Of a DNA stretch of 64,000 bases, positions 10,440 to 20,463 are shown piece after piece (the stretch's first letter is position 1; each line of letters starts with the position of its first letter). The translations under genes were made by a program, and so were the position numbers. A model generated the notes under the pieces. The model was given only the letters and a program-made list of their open reading frames with translations. It was not told the DNA's origin and did not search any database. Location of the stretch: the NCBI GenBank assembly GCA_963757115.1, contig CAVWQV010000018.1:1-64000 (forward strand). The letters run 5' to 3'. Origin of the DNA: CAVWQV01 sp963757115 (lineage in GTDB: Bacteria > Pseudomonadota > Alphaproteobacteria > Acetobacterales > Acetobacteraceae).

Positions 10440-11056
10440 TGACCTCGGCCTTAACGCACGCCGGCTGACGCGCGGCATCCTGCAATATTTTGTCGTGCCC
10501 CTCTGGACGGCCGCCGGCATGGCCGACTGGTGGTGCCACCGCAGCCACCGATATCGAGAACACCACCGGTCTTAAGGAGACGATCATCCATCTGCTGATG
10601 CTAGCGGAAGCCGGTTTTCCGGTCCTCGCCGGCCTATTCCTCGAGATCGACCCGCTGGTGTTGAAGCGCGATGATCGCCGCCTTCTTCCTGCACGAGGCG
10701 ACCGCTATGTGGGACCGTCAGCTATGCCGTGACCTCGCGCGAGGTGACGCCGATCGAGCAGCATGTCCACAGCTTCCTCGAGATCGTGCCGTTAATGGCA
10801 GTCGCCTTCGTCTCCCTGCTGCACTGGCCGCAGTTCCTCGCGCTCCTGGGCCTGCGCATCGAGCCGCCCAAGCCGGTCCGCCGTCAAGCGCGAGCCGCTG
10901 AGCAGCGCCTACGCCTTCACGACAATGGGCGCTATGCTCACGTTCGAGCTTTTGCCCTATGTGGAGGAAGCGCTGCGGGACTGGCGGCGCGCATCCCGCC
11001 CGACTCGCCGCGATCACGCCGTTCCAACGTTACGGACTCGCATTGAACTGACATAG
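10440..11056 (+). pseudogene. Integral membrane protein of unknown function, frameshifted
   Basis: Stitching frames gives a plausible protein of roughly 200 residues: FVVPLWTAAGMADWWCHRSH, then LKETIIHLLMLAEAGFPVLA, then IAAFFLHEATAMWD, then TSREVTPIEQHVHSFLEIVP with LMAVAFVSLLHWPQFLALLG, and finally YAFTTMGAMLTFELLPYVEE up to the TAG at 11054-11056. I see four or five hydrophobic helices and several conserved-looking His and Glu residues (WWCHR, HEAT, EQHVHSF). I do not know its function. At least four frame changes break it. It follows the MmgE/PrpD ruin on the same strand. Confidence 0.5.
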
Positions 11057-11423
11057 GCAAAGCATCTTGTATGATCGTGAGATGCCCCGTGGTGCGGGTT
11101 CTGGTGTTGCGGGTTCCAAAATGTTGGCCTTTCGTTTCTAGATCGGTCGCGGCCGGGTTGTTCAGTTTTACCGAGGCGCTGCTGCCCCGGTCGCGAAGAT
11201 CCTATTGTTTGTCGCCGTGGCGGTCGCGAGGCTCTCCCGTCGGATGGTGTTCGTGACAAGAGAGGTCTTCTGACGCTGGCGTCCCGCGCGGCTGCGGCCC
11301 AGCCTGACCAGGGAACCGTATGCCCCGGCGGCTCCGCTGCAAACCCCGTTTTGATTGTAAGCTCTCGGCAAAACACGAGATGTCCGGCCACGTTGTTTGA
11401 GAGTTCATCCAAGGGAGGATGTC
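11057..11423. other. Stretch without a recognisable gene, upstream of pqiA
   Basis: No family recognised on either strand. The last bases hold the likely ribosome binding site AGGGAGG at 11411-11417 for the pqiA GTG start. A promoter for the pqiABC operon should lie here but I cannot point to convincing -35/-10 boxes. Confidence 0.35.
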
Positions 11424-12692
11424 GTGGGAGCCTCGAGCTCCGGATTACTTGACCTGGCGAGACGCGAAGCAATCAGGCCGCGACGTCCCGTGGCGTCCAG
11501 TATCATCGCTTGCCCCGATTGCGGGGCGGTACAGGAGATGGCCCCGATCACGCGCGGTCATCTGCGATGCTGGCGCTGTCGATGCGTGCTTGAGCGCGCG
11601 GCGGGGCGGCCGCGAGGTGCTGCCCTCGCTTGCGCACTGGCCACCCTACTCCTGCTCGTCCCCGGCAATCTCCTGCTGCTGATGAGCCTCTCGCGAGATG
11701 GCTTCGCCGGGCAGACCTTCCTGTCCTCCGGCATCGCAGTGATGTGGCAACAGGGCTGGGTTCCGACGGCGATCGCCGTGGCGCTACTGGCCATCGTCCT
11801 GCCGTTCCTCCGCTTCGGGCTGCTGGCTGCTGCTCTGGCTTGGGTGTTGCTACGCAGGCCAGTTCACTGGACAGGGTGGGCGTTCCGCTATGCCGAGCAG
11901 CTTGACCTGTGGGCCATGCCGGACGTGTTCCTGATTGGCTGCGCTATCGGCTACAGTCGCCTCGCCCCATTCGCCAACGTCCGAATAGGCCCTGGCGGCT
12001 GGTGCTTCATCGGCGCCGCGTTGATGGCCATGACGACCCGCGCCACGCTTGAGCGCCGGCGCGTCTGGCGCGACATCGGCGCGGAGGTCGCAAGTGGCAG
12101 CGCGGACGCGTTCGGCTGCATCGCCTGCGAGAGGCTGGTGCCGGCGGGATACGAGGGACAGCGCTGCCCGCGCTGCGGCGCCCGGCTGTCGCGCGGCAAG
12201 CCGAACGCGATGCGGGCGGCGTTGGCCCTAACGATCGCCGGGCTGCTACTCTACCCGGTCGCCAACCTGTATCCGATCAGCGTGCTCGACTGGTTCGCCG
12301 GCAGGTCGGCGCACACGCTGTCTTCGGCGGTTTCCAAGCTGATCGGGGCCAATCTGTGGTTTCTCGCCGCATGCGTGTTCACCACCAGTATTGCCATCCC
12401 GTTCGTCAAGCTCGTCGGAATGCTGTGGTTCTGTCTGTCCGTTTATCGGCGCTCGACCCGGCACTTGGTATTCAAGACGCGGTTCTACCGCTTTATCGAT
12501 GAACTGGGCCGCTGGTCGACCATGGATGTGTTCACCGTCGTGGTTTACATGCCGCTGGTGCAATTCGGGCAGCTCGCCAGCGTGAAGGTAGGAATTGGCC
12601 TGCCCGCGCTGCTCGCCGTGGTTCTGCTGACCATGTTTGCCTCCCGCGCGTTCGATCCCCGGATGTTGTGGGACGCTGTGGAACCGCAATGA
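11424..12692 (+). CDS. pqiA: Paraquat-inducible protein A (PqiA/LetA family)
   Basis: A 422-residue inner-membrane protein made of two tandem PqiA domains, each with a zinc-ribbon-like pair of CxxC motifs (CPDCGAV and CWRC near the N-terminus; CIACERL and CPRCGARLSRG in the middle) followed by four predicted membrane helices. PqiA proteins are the membrane partners of MCE proteins (PqiB/LetB) that carry lipid between inner and outer membranes. I choose GTG 11424 because AGGGAGG lies just upstream; a TTG at 11397 is in frame but has no such site. It overlaps pqiB by 4 bases (ATGA). The gene is intact. Confidence 0.88.
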   Translation: MGASSSGLLDLARREAIRPRRPVASSIIACPDCGAVQEMAPITRGHLRCWRCRCVLERAAGRPRGAALACALATLLLLVPGNLLLLMSLSRDGFAGQTFLSSGIAVMWQQGWVPTAIAVALLAIVLPFLRFGLLAAALAWVLLRRPVHWTGWAFRYAEQLDLWAMPDVFLIGCAIGYSRLAPFANVRIGPGGWCFIGAALMAMTTRATLERRRVWRDIGAEVASGSADAFGCIACERLVPAGYEGQRCPRCGARLSRGKPNAMRAALALTIAGLLLYPVANLYPISVLDWFAGRSAHTLSSAVSKLIGANLWFLAACVFTTSIAIPFVKLVGMLWFCLSVYRRSTRHLVFKTRFYRFIDELGRWSTMDVFTVVVYMPLVQFGQLASVKVGIGLPALLAVVLLTMFASRAFDPRMLWDAVEPQ

Positions 12693-13065
12693 GCGAACCA
12701 TCGGGAAGCCAGCCACAGGCCAGCGCTCACGGAGCCGCGCCACGCCGGGCCGAGCAGGGGGGCGGCTGGTGGCCCGGCTGGATCTGGGCGATCCCGCTGG
12801 CAGCCCTCGGCATCGTGGGTTGGCTGGCTCTACGCAGTTGGGCGCAGAGAGGCCCAACGGTGCAGGTGCTGTTCCCGGTGATTGCGGATTTGCGCCCGGG
12901 CGACACCAACGTCACCTTCGAGGGCTACAAGGTCGGGCAAGTGGAGAACGTCCGTGTCGAGCCCGACCTCAAGCACATGCGGGCCTGACCTGCTCCCCGT
13001 TTTCTGGATCGCGGATAGCTGGAAGATTCCAGTTTTGAGGTGAGCCCGGAACACGAGGGAGAAGC

Positions 13066-13332
13066 ATGAAGCGGTCGAAGTTTTCGGAGGCGCAGTTCGC
13101 CTTCGTTCTGCGCCAGGCCGAGGGGGGCACGGCGATCGGCGAGGTTTGCCGCAAGGCGGGGATCAGCGAGGCGACGTTCTATACGTGGCGCAAGAAATAC
13201 GCCGGGCTGATGCCATCGGAGATGAAGCGGCTGAAGCAGCTCGAGGAGGAGAATGGCAAGCTGAAGAAGATCGTTGCCGACCTTTCGCTGGACAAAGCCA
13301 TGCTGCAGGATGTCCTCTCGCGAAAGCTCTGA
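13066..13332 (+). CDS. IS3-family (IS407 type) OrfA
   Basis: An intact 88-residue OrfA: an HTH domain (FSEAQFAFVLRQAEGGTAIG, CRKAGISEATFYTWRKKY) followed by a leucine-rich coiled coil (MKRLKQLEEENGKLKKIVAD). It binds the element's ends and normally fuses to OrfB through a -1 frameshift in the overlap near its stop. The downstream OrfB is broken, so the element is probably not self-mobile. Confidence 0.9.
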   Translation: MKRSKFSEAQFAFVLRQAEGGTAIGEVCRKAGISEATFYTWRKKYAGLMPSEMKRLKQLEEENGKLKKIVADLSLDKAMLQDVLSRKL

Positions 13333-14190
13333 GGCCTGGCCGCCGCCGGCAGCTGGTGGACGACACACGTGCCACCTGGAAGGTCTCGATCCGCCGTGCC
13401 TGCGAGGTGCTGCGGACCGACACGTCGACCTACCACTACAAGAGCCGCCGCGGCGACAGGCCGGCCTCAGCAAACGGATCCGCGAGATCGCGCAGACGCG
13501 GGTGCGCTACGGCTACCGGCGCATCCATGTGCTACTGCGACGGGAAGGGTGGCGGGTGAACGCCAAGAAAATCTATCGGCTGTATCGCGAATCAGGCCTG
13601 CAGCTCAGGAACAAGGTGCCAAAACGGCGGGTGAAGGCGAAGCTGCGGGAAGACCGCTGTGCGGGACGCAGGCGAACGAGACGTGGGCGATGGACTTCGT
13701 GCACGATCAGCTGGCGACCGGACGGAAGTTGCGCGTGCTGACGGTGGTGGACACCTTCACGCGGTTCGCGCCGGCGATCGTGCCGCGCTTCAGCTTCAAG
13801 GCACTGGATGTCGTCGCCGTGCTCGACGAGGTGTGCGCCGACATTGGTTTGCCGACGACGATCAGGGTCGACCAAGGAAGCGAGTTCGTCTCCCGCGAAC
13901 TCGATCTGTGGGCTTACATGCGCGGTGTGGTCCTGGACTTCTCGCGACCGGGCAAGCCGACGGACAATGCCTTCATTGAAAGCCTGAACGGGAAGTTCCG
14001 CGCCGAGTGCCTGAATGCCCACTGGTTTCTGAGCCTTGAAGACGCGCGCCGGAAGATAGAGGATTGGCGCAGAGACTATAACGAACACCGACCGCACAGC
14101 GCGATCGGCAACAAACGCCCGATTGAGCTGATGATCCGGTCAGCAGCGGCACGGCCGCCTGACCAAAACGGCGAAAAGGCCCAGCCCGTG
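13329..14190 (+). pseudogene. IS3-family OrfB (DDE integrase), two frameshifts
   Basis: Starts in the overlap with orfA. The HTH_21 part (VSIRRACEVLRTDTSTYHYK) changes frame at about 13470 to LSKRIREIAQTRVRYGYRRI, then again at about 13660 to ETWAMDFVHDQLATGRKLRV. The rve domain then reads cleanly: Asp in AMDFV, Asp in TIRVDQGSEFVSRELD and Glu in NAFIESLNGKFRAECLN, the DDE triad. The C-terminal frame runs out of the element into pqiB, so the true stop is unclear. Two indels disable it. Confidence 0.85.
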
Positions 14191-15619
14191 GTCAAAGAAG
14201 GGGAGCAGCGGCCAAGCTCAGTCTCGATCCGGACATGGATGGTCATTTGGGTGCGGGCACGCAGTTCTGGATCATCGGCAAGGACCTCAGCCTCTCGCAT
14301 CTATCCGACATCAAGAGTTTGATCAGCGGCGTCTCGATCGGCGTCGATCCCCGCCCGGGGGACAAACAGGACGAGTATCAGGGTTTGTCACAGGAACCCG
14401 TTCTCCGTTACGGCGAGCAGGGTACGACAATGACCCTGCTAGCGGAGCAGCTCGGCTCAGTGCAACGCGGAACCCCGATCTACCATCGCGGCATCAAGGT
14501 GGGTGAGGTGGTCGATTACCGCATGACGGGCCCCGAGGGGTTCGACATCTCGGCCTTTATCGACGATCCCTATACCAAGCTGGTTGGCGCCGACACTCGG
14601 TTCTGGCGAGCCGGGCCGATCCACCTCTCGACCAGTAGCGGCGGCCCCAGCCTACAGTTCCAGTCCATCCCCGCATTGGTCGAGGGTGCGATCGCGTTCG
14701 AGACGCCGGGTGGCACGCCGAACGGCCCTGCCGCCACGCCCGGTCGTCGCTTCACGCTTTACGGGAGCGAGGACGCCGCGGAGAACGCCCCAGGCACGCA
14801 GGGTATCGCCTATCGCGCGGTCTTCCCCCACGCGAGCGGCGTGCCGCAGGCGGAGGCGCCGGTCACGCTGAGCGGCAAACGCATTGGCAGCGTGGCCGAC
14901 AGCAGCCTGCGCTACGACCCGGCATTGGGCCGCCTCGAGGTGGTCACGACGATCGTGCTGGAGCCACGCCGGATCACGTTGGCGAACGGCGCCGCCTGGA
15001 GTGAGCCGCGCACCCAGATGGACGACATGCTTCGGCACTTGATCGCCGGCGGTCTGCGGGCCGAGCTGTCGTCGTCTCCACCGGTGATCGGCTCCGAGCA
15101 GGTTTCTTTGCTATTCGTGCCAGGGCAGCCGGAAGCGGCGCTTGGCGATGGCCCGGTGCCCGAGATCCCGACCACCGGGGGCGGCGGCGTGGCAGGCATA
15201 ATCTCGGAGATGGACGAGGTTGTGGCGAAGGTGAACGCGATGCCGCTGCCACGGATCGCCGACAACCTCGAGGACATCTCCCGCTCTGTTGCTCGCCTGA
15301 CCAGCTCGCCGGCGCTGGCCGAAACGCTGCGACAGGTAGACCGCTCGACGGCGAACCTGCAGCGGATCACCCGCGATATGGAGCGCGACGTGCCGCCCGT
15401 GCTGAACGAGCTGCGCCAGACTGTGCGGGAAGCCCAGGCCTCGCTTGCCTCGGCGGAGAGCTTGCTTTCGGCGCGCGGCACGGCCGCGAGCACGCCCGAC
15501 AGCGAAACGCTGCCCCAAACTCTCCACGAGATAACACGGACGGCGCGAGCCTTGCGCGAGCTGTCGGACTTCCTGGACCGGAACCCCTCGGCCGTGCTCG
15601 TGGGGCGGAGGAGCGGTCC

Positions 15620-16240
15620 GTGAGCCTCCGCACCCACCTGGCCATCCTGTTCGCCTTGCTGGCGCCCGCCTGCGCCAGCCCGCCGACGCGCTTCTACGAG
15701 CTGGCGGCGGTGGCGCCCGCAACCAGCCCGGCGGCGCGATCTGCCTGCCCGCGCGCGCCCTTCACCGTGCAGCACGTGGTCCTGCCGGAAACGCTGGATC
15801 GGTTGTCGCTGGTTCGTGAGGCCGGCCCGGGGCGCCTCGACATCTCCGGCCAGCACCGCTGGGCCGCGCCGCTCGACGGCATGGTGCAGGGTGTGCTCGC
15901 GGAAGACCTCCGGCAGCGGCTGCCGACCGGCTCGGTGGTAATGCCCGGGGACCCGGCGCCGCCCGGGGCAGCGGAGCTTGCGGTGACGGTCGAGCGTTTT
16001 ATGCCCGAGGCCTCTGGGGGTGTCGTGCTCGACGCCGACTGGACGCTCCGTGACGGCGGCGGCCATCCGAGGCCGACCCGCGCGCAATCCGTCACCGTCG
16101 CCGCCGCACCCACCCCTGCCGACGCGGTTGCGGGCATGAGCCGGGCGCTGGGAGAGCTCGCGGACCAGATCGCTGGCGTCTTGCGGAGCTGCGCCGCGGT
16201 GAACAGATCTCCGGCCGGTGTGGTCGCGGGCGCGTTGTAG
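15620..16240 (+). CDS. pqiC: PqiC-like outer-membrane lipoprotein (ABC-type transport auxiliary lipoprotein)
   Basis: A 206-residue protein starting at GTG 15620, overlapping the pqiB stop by 4 bases. It begins with a lipoprotein signal (hydrophobic LAILFALLAP then a lipobox-like LLAPAC with Cys18) and continues with the YmbA/PqiC fold signature TRFYELAAVAP. PqiC anchors the PqiB tube to the outer membrane. The gene is intact, but its operon partner is split by an IS, so whether it is expressed depends on promoters in the IS or downstream of it. Confidence 0.8.
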   Translation: MSLRTHLAILFALLAPACASPPTRFYELAAVAPATSPAARSACPRAPFTVQHVVLPETLDRLSLVREAGPGRLDISGQHRWAAPLDGMVQGVLAEDLRQRLPTGSVVMPGDPAPPGAAELAVTVERFMPEASGGVVLDADWTLRDGGGHPRPTRAQSVTVAAAPTPADAVAGMSRALGELADQIAGVLRSCAAVNRSPAGVVAGAL

Positions 16241-17033
16241 GCCTGCTGGTCCTCGCGGCGGCAAGCGTCTCCCGGTTCCGCTGGGTTCGTGTCCGCCCAG
16301 GCTGAAGTTCTGGCTTTTCCGGGAACTCTTGCGTCGCTCTCGATCTTGCCGAGGCCGATGTGGTCAGCTCGCCTCACCGGCTGTAGCCGGCCGAGTCGGG
16401 GCATTGCTGAGCCATTTCACTAAACGAACACGAGGCCCCGGCTCTCGTACACAGAATGTGTCGATTGGGTCGCCAAGCAGCGGGCAATCGCCATGATGAG
16501 CGCGACCGCGGCGTCGATCTTCTGCTCCGGCCGTCTGTTGACGTGGCAGGGGTTGCCGCGCCGGTCTCGACCCGGCCAATTACGTTATCAGTGCACCGCT
16601 CGAGCACTGATGTTTTTCCTCCTGCCGGAGCCGGCCCGCGCGCGCCGGGGCGTCGACTTCGATGATCGCCGGGCTGAAGTTCTTCGTTGTCACCGTGCTT
16701 AGGCGCGCGGGCCGACCCGCAGTAGCGATTTCCAGATCCTGCTCCATCCAGTGACCGACACGAACGTCGATCACTCCTACAACGCACATGCGAGCGGGTC
16801 TGGCTCACTCGTGCGCCGACGATGCTGCTCCGCGTCGCACTCAGATCTCCCGCGAGTTGAACCATGCGGCTGGCCGACGCGGCGCGGGCGGATGCGGCGT
16901 TTGAGAGGGGCGGAGCCGAAGGCTGTAAGGTTGGCCATTTTCCGCTCTGACCGTGATTGCAAGGGCTAGGCGTCAAAGGCACCATCTCCGAGAAGCTTGG
17001 TAGAAGCCGGGCGCCTGGGAGATCGTTTGAGAG
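16241..17033. other. Mostly unassigned stretch, with a phage terminase-like scrap
   Basis: Apart from the short minus-strand remnant at 16420-16520 I identify nothing. The segment 16790-17030 lies directly upstream of the MFS gene on the + strand and may hold its promoter, but no clear boxes are visible. Confidence 0.35.
16420..16520 (-). pseudogene. Phage terminase large subunit-like C-terminal scrap
   Basis: The minus strand reads VNRRPEQKIDAAVALIMAIA followed by THSVYESRGLVFV and a TAG at 16420-16422. Terminase large subunits typically end with a KIDxxVALIMAxGR segment and a short tail with VYE. Only about 35 residues remain and nothing else phage-like is nearby, so this is a weak but specific resemblance. 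Confidence 0.35.
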
Positions 17034-18282
17034 GTGCTGCAAGCACGGGCCAAGCCGGCCCCGCGCCGCCGCCGGGTCTGGCTATTCGACAGCGGCGACT
17101 TCTGGCGACTTTGGTATGTCGGCCTCATGGTCTTCGTCGTTCGCTGGCTGGAGACCGTGGCCGTCGCGGTCTTCGCCTACGAGCGCACCGGCTCGGCCTT
17201 CGTCGTTGCCATGTTGACCATGCTACGTCTGCTGCCGATGGGATTGCTGGGCGCGTTCCTGGGCGCCGGTGCGGAACTCATCCAGCGGGCGTACCGCACT
17301 CATCTCCGTCGTGCTGCTGATGATGGGAACTTCGGCAACGCTCGCGGGACTCGCGTACACGGGCCAACTCGAAGTTTGGCATCTCGCGCTCGCAAGCTTC
17401 CTCAACGGCGTCGGCTGGGCGACCGACAATCCGGTTCGCCGGGTCATGCTGGGCGAGGTTGTCGGCACCGAGGCCATGGGCACGGCAATGTCCATCGATG
17501 TCGGGGCGAACAATGCGAGCCGGATGGTCGGGCCGACGCTGGGCGGGTTGCTGCTTGGTGAGGTCGGCATCGCGGGTGTATTCGCGCTTAGCGTGCTGCT
17601 CTACTTGACCGCGCTCTGGTCCGCCTTTGGCGTGAGATACCGCAACCGCCAGCAGGTCACGGGCTCTGGTACGGTCCTCACGCGCATGATGGAGGGGCTA
17701 CGGCTGGTCCGGCGAACCCCGAGCCTCGTCGGGACACTCGTCATCACGGTGATCTTCAACGTCTTCGCCTGGCCGTTCACCAGCCTGGTTCCGGTGGTCG
17801 GACACGACCGGCTGCATCTCGGCGCGAAGGGTATCGGTATCCTCGCCAGCCTCGACGGCGTCGGCGCTTTCTTTGGCGCGGTGCTGATCGCCCTGTTTGT
17901 TCGCCCCCGCTTTTACGCTTGCACCTATGTCGGCGGGATCGCCGCGTATTGCGCGATGCTGACGTTGTTCGCCTTTGCGCCGGATGCGCAGCTGGCGGGC
18001 TTGGCGCTGCTGGCGACTGGCTTCGGCGGCGCGGGCTTCTCGATCATGCAGGCGACGCTGATCTACCTGGCCGCTCCGCCCGAGATGCGTAGTCGCATGC
18101 TCGGGGTGCTGTCGGTGTGCATCGGGACCGGGCCCATCGGCTTCATCCATGTCGGCTTGATGGCCGATCTGATCGGCGCCCAATGGGCGATCGCGGCAAG
18201 TGGGCTGGAGGGTCTAGCAGCGCTCGGGCTCACCTGGCGCTGGTGGCGGCGTATCCAGATAACCTCAATTGGGCAAGCATGA
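17034..18282 (+). pseudogene. MFS transporter (MFS_3/EntS type), one frameshift
   Basis: The N-terminal frame from GTG 17034 (FWRLWYVGLMVFVVRWLETV, YERTGSAFVVAML) switches at about 17280 to RTALISVVLLMMGTSATLAG and then runs cleanly to 18282 with SFLNGVGWATDNPVRRVMLG and about ten further hydrophobic segments. Together they make about 415 residues and 12 membrane helices, as in enterobactin-exporter-like MFS proteins. The substrate is unknown. One base change separates it from a complete gene. It stands alone; the next item downstream is an IS701 scrap. Confidence 0.75.
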
Positions 18283-18284
18283 GG

Positions 18285-18520
18285 TTGCTTCAGCAAATTT
18301 CGACACCTTCGTGCGCGCCGCGGGGCTCCGCTTCGGCTGCGTCCTCGCCGACGCCGGCTACGGCCTGAGCGGGTCCTTTCGCCAGGCTCTCAGCGCCCGC
18401 GGTCTTCGATAGGCGTCGGCATTCCATACAAGGAGAAGTCTATTCGGCGGTTGTCGCGATGATCTTCCCCGTCGCCGGCCGCGGGCGTCCCCGTAATACC
18501 AAATCGCCGTTGGCCGACGG
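18285..18520 (+). pseudogene. IS701-family transposase remnant
   Basis: Directly after the MFS stop the + strand reads NFDTFVRAAGLRFGCVLADA, GYGLSGSFRQALSARGLR, then after a frame change VGIPYKEKVYSAVVAMIFPV, AGRGRPRN. This is the DDE-containing middle of IS701 transposases (the Asp in VLADAGYG). After about 18520 the reading becomes unrecognisable. Both ends are missing. Confidence 0.6.
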
Positions 18521-18843
18521 GATGGCAACTGCAAGCCGCCAGGTTAAATCGTGCCTACGGAGCGGGCTGGGGCATCCCGACGAGCGCGGGAGCGGCCAAT
18601 CCCGGCCGTGCATGGCGTGGTGCGGGGCAGTGATCGATCTGTGCGCCTGGTTCGGAGCGAGCGGCAGGTACAGCGTCCAAGCCGAGTCACGGCGCGAGTT
18701 CCGCAGATGGGCTACGCAACTGCGCCACTCCATCGCGGCCTGGGTCAGGTGGCGCGGCGTGCTCGCCATTGTAAGCTGCGCGAAGTTACGAGGCCTCGCC
18801 CGCGATCCGGTCACCGTAACTTCTCTGCGGCGCTCTGGCCAAA

Positions 18844-20463
18844 CTAAGGCACCTGAACTCGCACCGCGCTCTGCACAGCCGCCTCCGCGTCGGGCGCAAG
18901 CCAGAAGCGCTTCCGAACCACCTTCAAAGCCTCGGCCGCGAACTCGAAAGCATAGTCAGTGCGATCCTGGTAGAGCGACTGCAAAGTCGCCTCATCGAAC
19001 GGCACTTTGTAGCCATAAAGAACGCAGAACCCGGATAATGCCGTCGTGTGGGCGGCGGTATCTGTGGGAACATAGGCGCCTGTCGGGACATCAAGATAGG
19101 GAGTGCGCACCCCGCCAAGCGCATTGCCGTTCTCGTCGCGCACGATCTGCGCGGGTGTCGTCTCCGTCACCTCAATTCTGTTCGCCCGCGGCGGCGGGAC
19201 CGAGCGCGTGATCCACTGCATCAGATCCGCAAAGGCCGCGTTGGCCACGTAGGCGAACGGAAACGGGTTCGGGTCGACCACACCGGGAACGCCTGTCACT
19301 GGCCCGTTGACATACTCCATGTGAGCGCATCCAAGTGGTGGCAGAGCGGAGACGGCTATCTTCGAGATCTCCGCCTGGTCTAATTGCAAGGTGATCACGG
19401 GTGCGCTGAAATCGTTGGAGACGTGGCTCGCCCCCGGAACTTCCCAGAGGCGATACCGGTCCTCCGGCGCATCACTGTCCGGACGGCGATAGGCGAGCCC
19501 AGCCGCGGCACCGAGGGCGATCTCAGTTTCGGTGTTGATGTGAACCACAGGCGCGTCACGCGGCTGCATCTGGTGGCGCGGATCGTTGGCCGGCAACGCG
19601 CCGGCGGGGGTCAGGCCGAAGTTGACGTTGCTCGGCCCGGTCGTTCCTCCTGGGACGTAGCCGTCATAGATCATGCTGCCGTCGGGCATGCGCTCGAGAT
19701 TGTGGAAGATGTCTGCCTGCGTGAAGGCAAAGCTCCCATCCTGGGAGAAGCCGGCTTCGATGACATGCTTGACCGGGTAACCCTGGAGGGGGCTGTCCGG
19801 TCCGTTGGTTTTGAACAGTGCGCCGATCTGCGCGGCGACGTCGAAGGTGATGCCGTCATAGACGCCGCTGTTGCCGCCGGGTGTAAACGGCAGATAAGGC
19901 CAGTTCAGATCGGCATACCGCGTCGGGTTCCAGCCCTTCAGCGCGTCCACCACCACCGACTTGGAGGTCCATCCCACGAACACGTCACCGCGGCGGACGA
20001 AGTAATCGAGTGAGCGGTCCCATACCGCGGCGATGTCGTAGTTGGCGCTTGGGTTCAGCGGCTCGATCACGACGGTGCCGCTGAACCTGCTGGGATCCGC
20101 CGGCCGCTTCACGATCATCCGAGTCGTGTACGGGATGTTGGTGCAGCCGAGCGCGGCACTTTCAGGACAAGGCGTCACGACCTCAATCCCGGTCGGCGTG
20201 TATTCGTAGAGGCTCCCGGTGCCCGAGAAGAAAAATTCCTCCTCGACATAGCCGGACGGCACTGGCGGCTGGACGTCGAACCCGTCAACGGTGGCCGCGT
20301 AGTCGGTCGGAGTCGAGGGGACGGGCCCGGTCACCTTCGGTCGGGCAACCGCGAACGGTGTCACATCGGCAGCGCCCGCAAATCCTGGGATAGCCATCAA
20401 TCCAACAGCCACCGCAACGGCTCGTGCCGGCTGCAACCGGCTATGCCCATTTTTGGACGACAT
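18844..20463 (-). CDS. Secreted alpha/beta hydrolase domain-containing protein
   Basis: An intact 539-residue protein. Residues 1-31 form a Sec signal (positively charged start, hydrophobic VAVAVGLMAIPGFAGA). The body matches the large 'alpha/beta hydrolase domain' family of about 500 residues, with a nucleophile elbow GFSQDG (Ser240), the block SGTVVIEPLNPSANYDIAAV, and a late His in EVPGASHVSND as candidate catalytic base. Substrate unknown; an esterase-like role in the periplasm or outside is likely. It is isolated, transcribed against its neighbours, and stands out as undamaged in an otherwise ruined region. Confidence 0.75.
   Translation of the reverse strand: MSSKNGHSRLQPARAVAVAVGLMAIPGFAGAADVTPFAVARPKVTGPVPSTPTDYAATVDGFDVQPPVPSGYVEEEFFFSGTGSLYEYTPTGIEVVTPCPESAALGCTNIPYTTRMIVKRPADPSRFSGTVVIEPLNPSANYDIAAVWDRSLDYFVRRGDVFVGWTSKSVVVDALKGWNPTRYADLNWPYLPFTPGGNSGVYDGITFDVAAQIGALFKTNGPDSPLQGYPVKHVIEAGFSQDGSFAFTQADIFHNLERMPDGSMIYDGYVPGGTTGPSNVNFGLTPAGALPANDPRHQMQPRDAPVVHINTETEIALGAAAGLAYRRPDSDAPEDRYRLWEVPGASHVSNDFSAPVITLQLDQAEISKIAVSALPPLGCAHMEYVNGPVTGVPGVVDPNPFPFAYVANAAFADLMQWITRSVPPPRANRIEVTETTPAQIVRDENGNALGGVRTPYLDVPTGAYVPTDTAAHTTALSGFCVLYGYKVPFDEATLQSLYQDRTDYAFEFAAEALKVVRKRFWLAPDAEAAVQSAVRVQVP

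Larger units (their letters stand above)
12986..14209 (+). mobile_element. IS3-family element, IS407 type, inserted in pqiB
   Basis: The element carries orfA and orfB and has related ends: TGACCTGCTCCCC on the left, and on the complement of the right end GCTGCTCCCC. The host bases GGCC flank it on both sides (12982-12985 and 14210-14213), fitting the 4-base duplication expected of the IS407 group. Removing the element plus one GGCC restores an in-frame pqiB. The exact right end is uncertain by a few bases because the two ends are not perfectly symmetrical. Confidence 0.75.
12689..15623 (+). pseudogene. pqiB: PqiB, MCE-domain lipid transport protein, split by an IS3-family element
   Basis: The first 99 codons (12689-12985) give one N-terminal membrane helix (WWPGWIWAIPLAALGIVGWL) and the start of the first MCE domain, ending at DLKHMRA. 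The rest resumes at about 14214 (KLSLDPDMDGHLGAGTQFWI) and runs to 15623, with further MCE domains (GTPIYHRGIKVGEVVDYRM) and a helical C-terminus. Removing 12986-14213 joins the parts in frame. MCE proteins of this type form a periplasmic tunnel for lipids between the membranes. It overlaps pqiA and pqiC by 4 bases each. The insertion should abolish full-length product and may have polar effects on pqiC. Confidence 0.85.

Noticed and set aside
11460..11485. GCGAAGCAATCAGG in the pqiA N-terminus resembling the REP-like element
   Set aside because: Only 13-14 bases match, with no second half and no hairpin, and the sequence codes for the protein; likely chance.
13369..14322. A 317-codon frame that runs through the IS3 orfB and on into pqiB
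   Set aside because: The last 40 codons are pqiB sequence in the wrong frame and the first 90 are a shifted reading of orfB; only the middle is real integrase.
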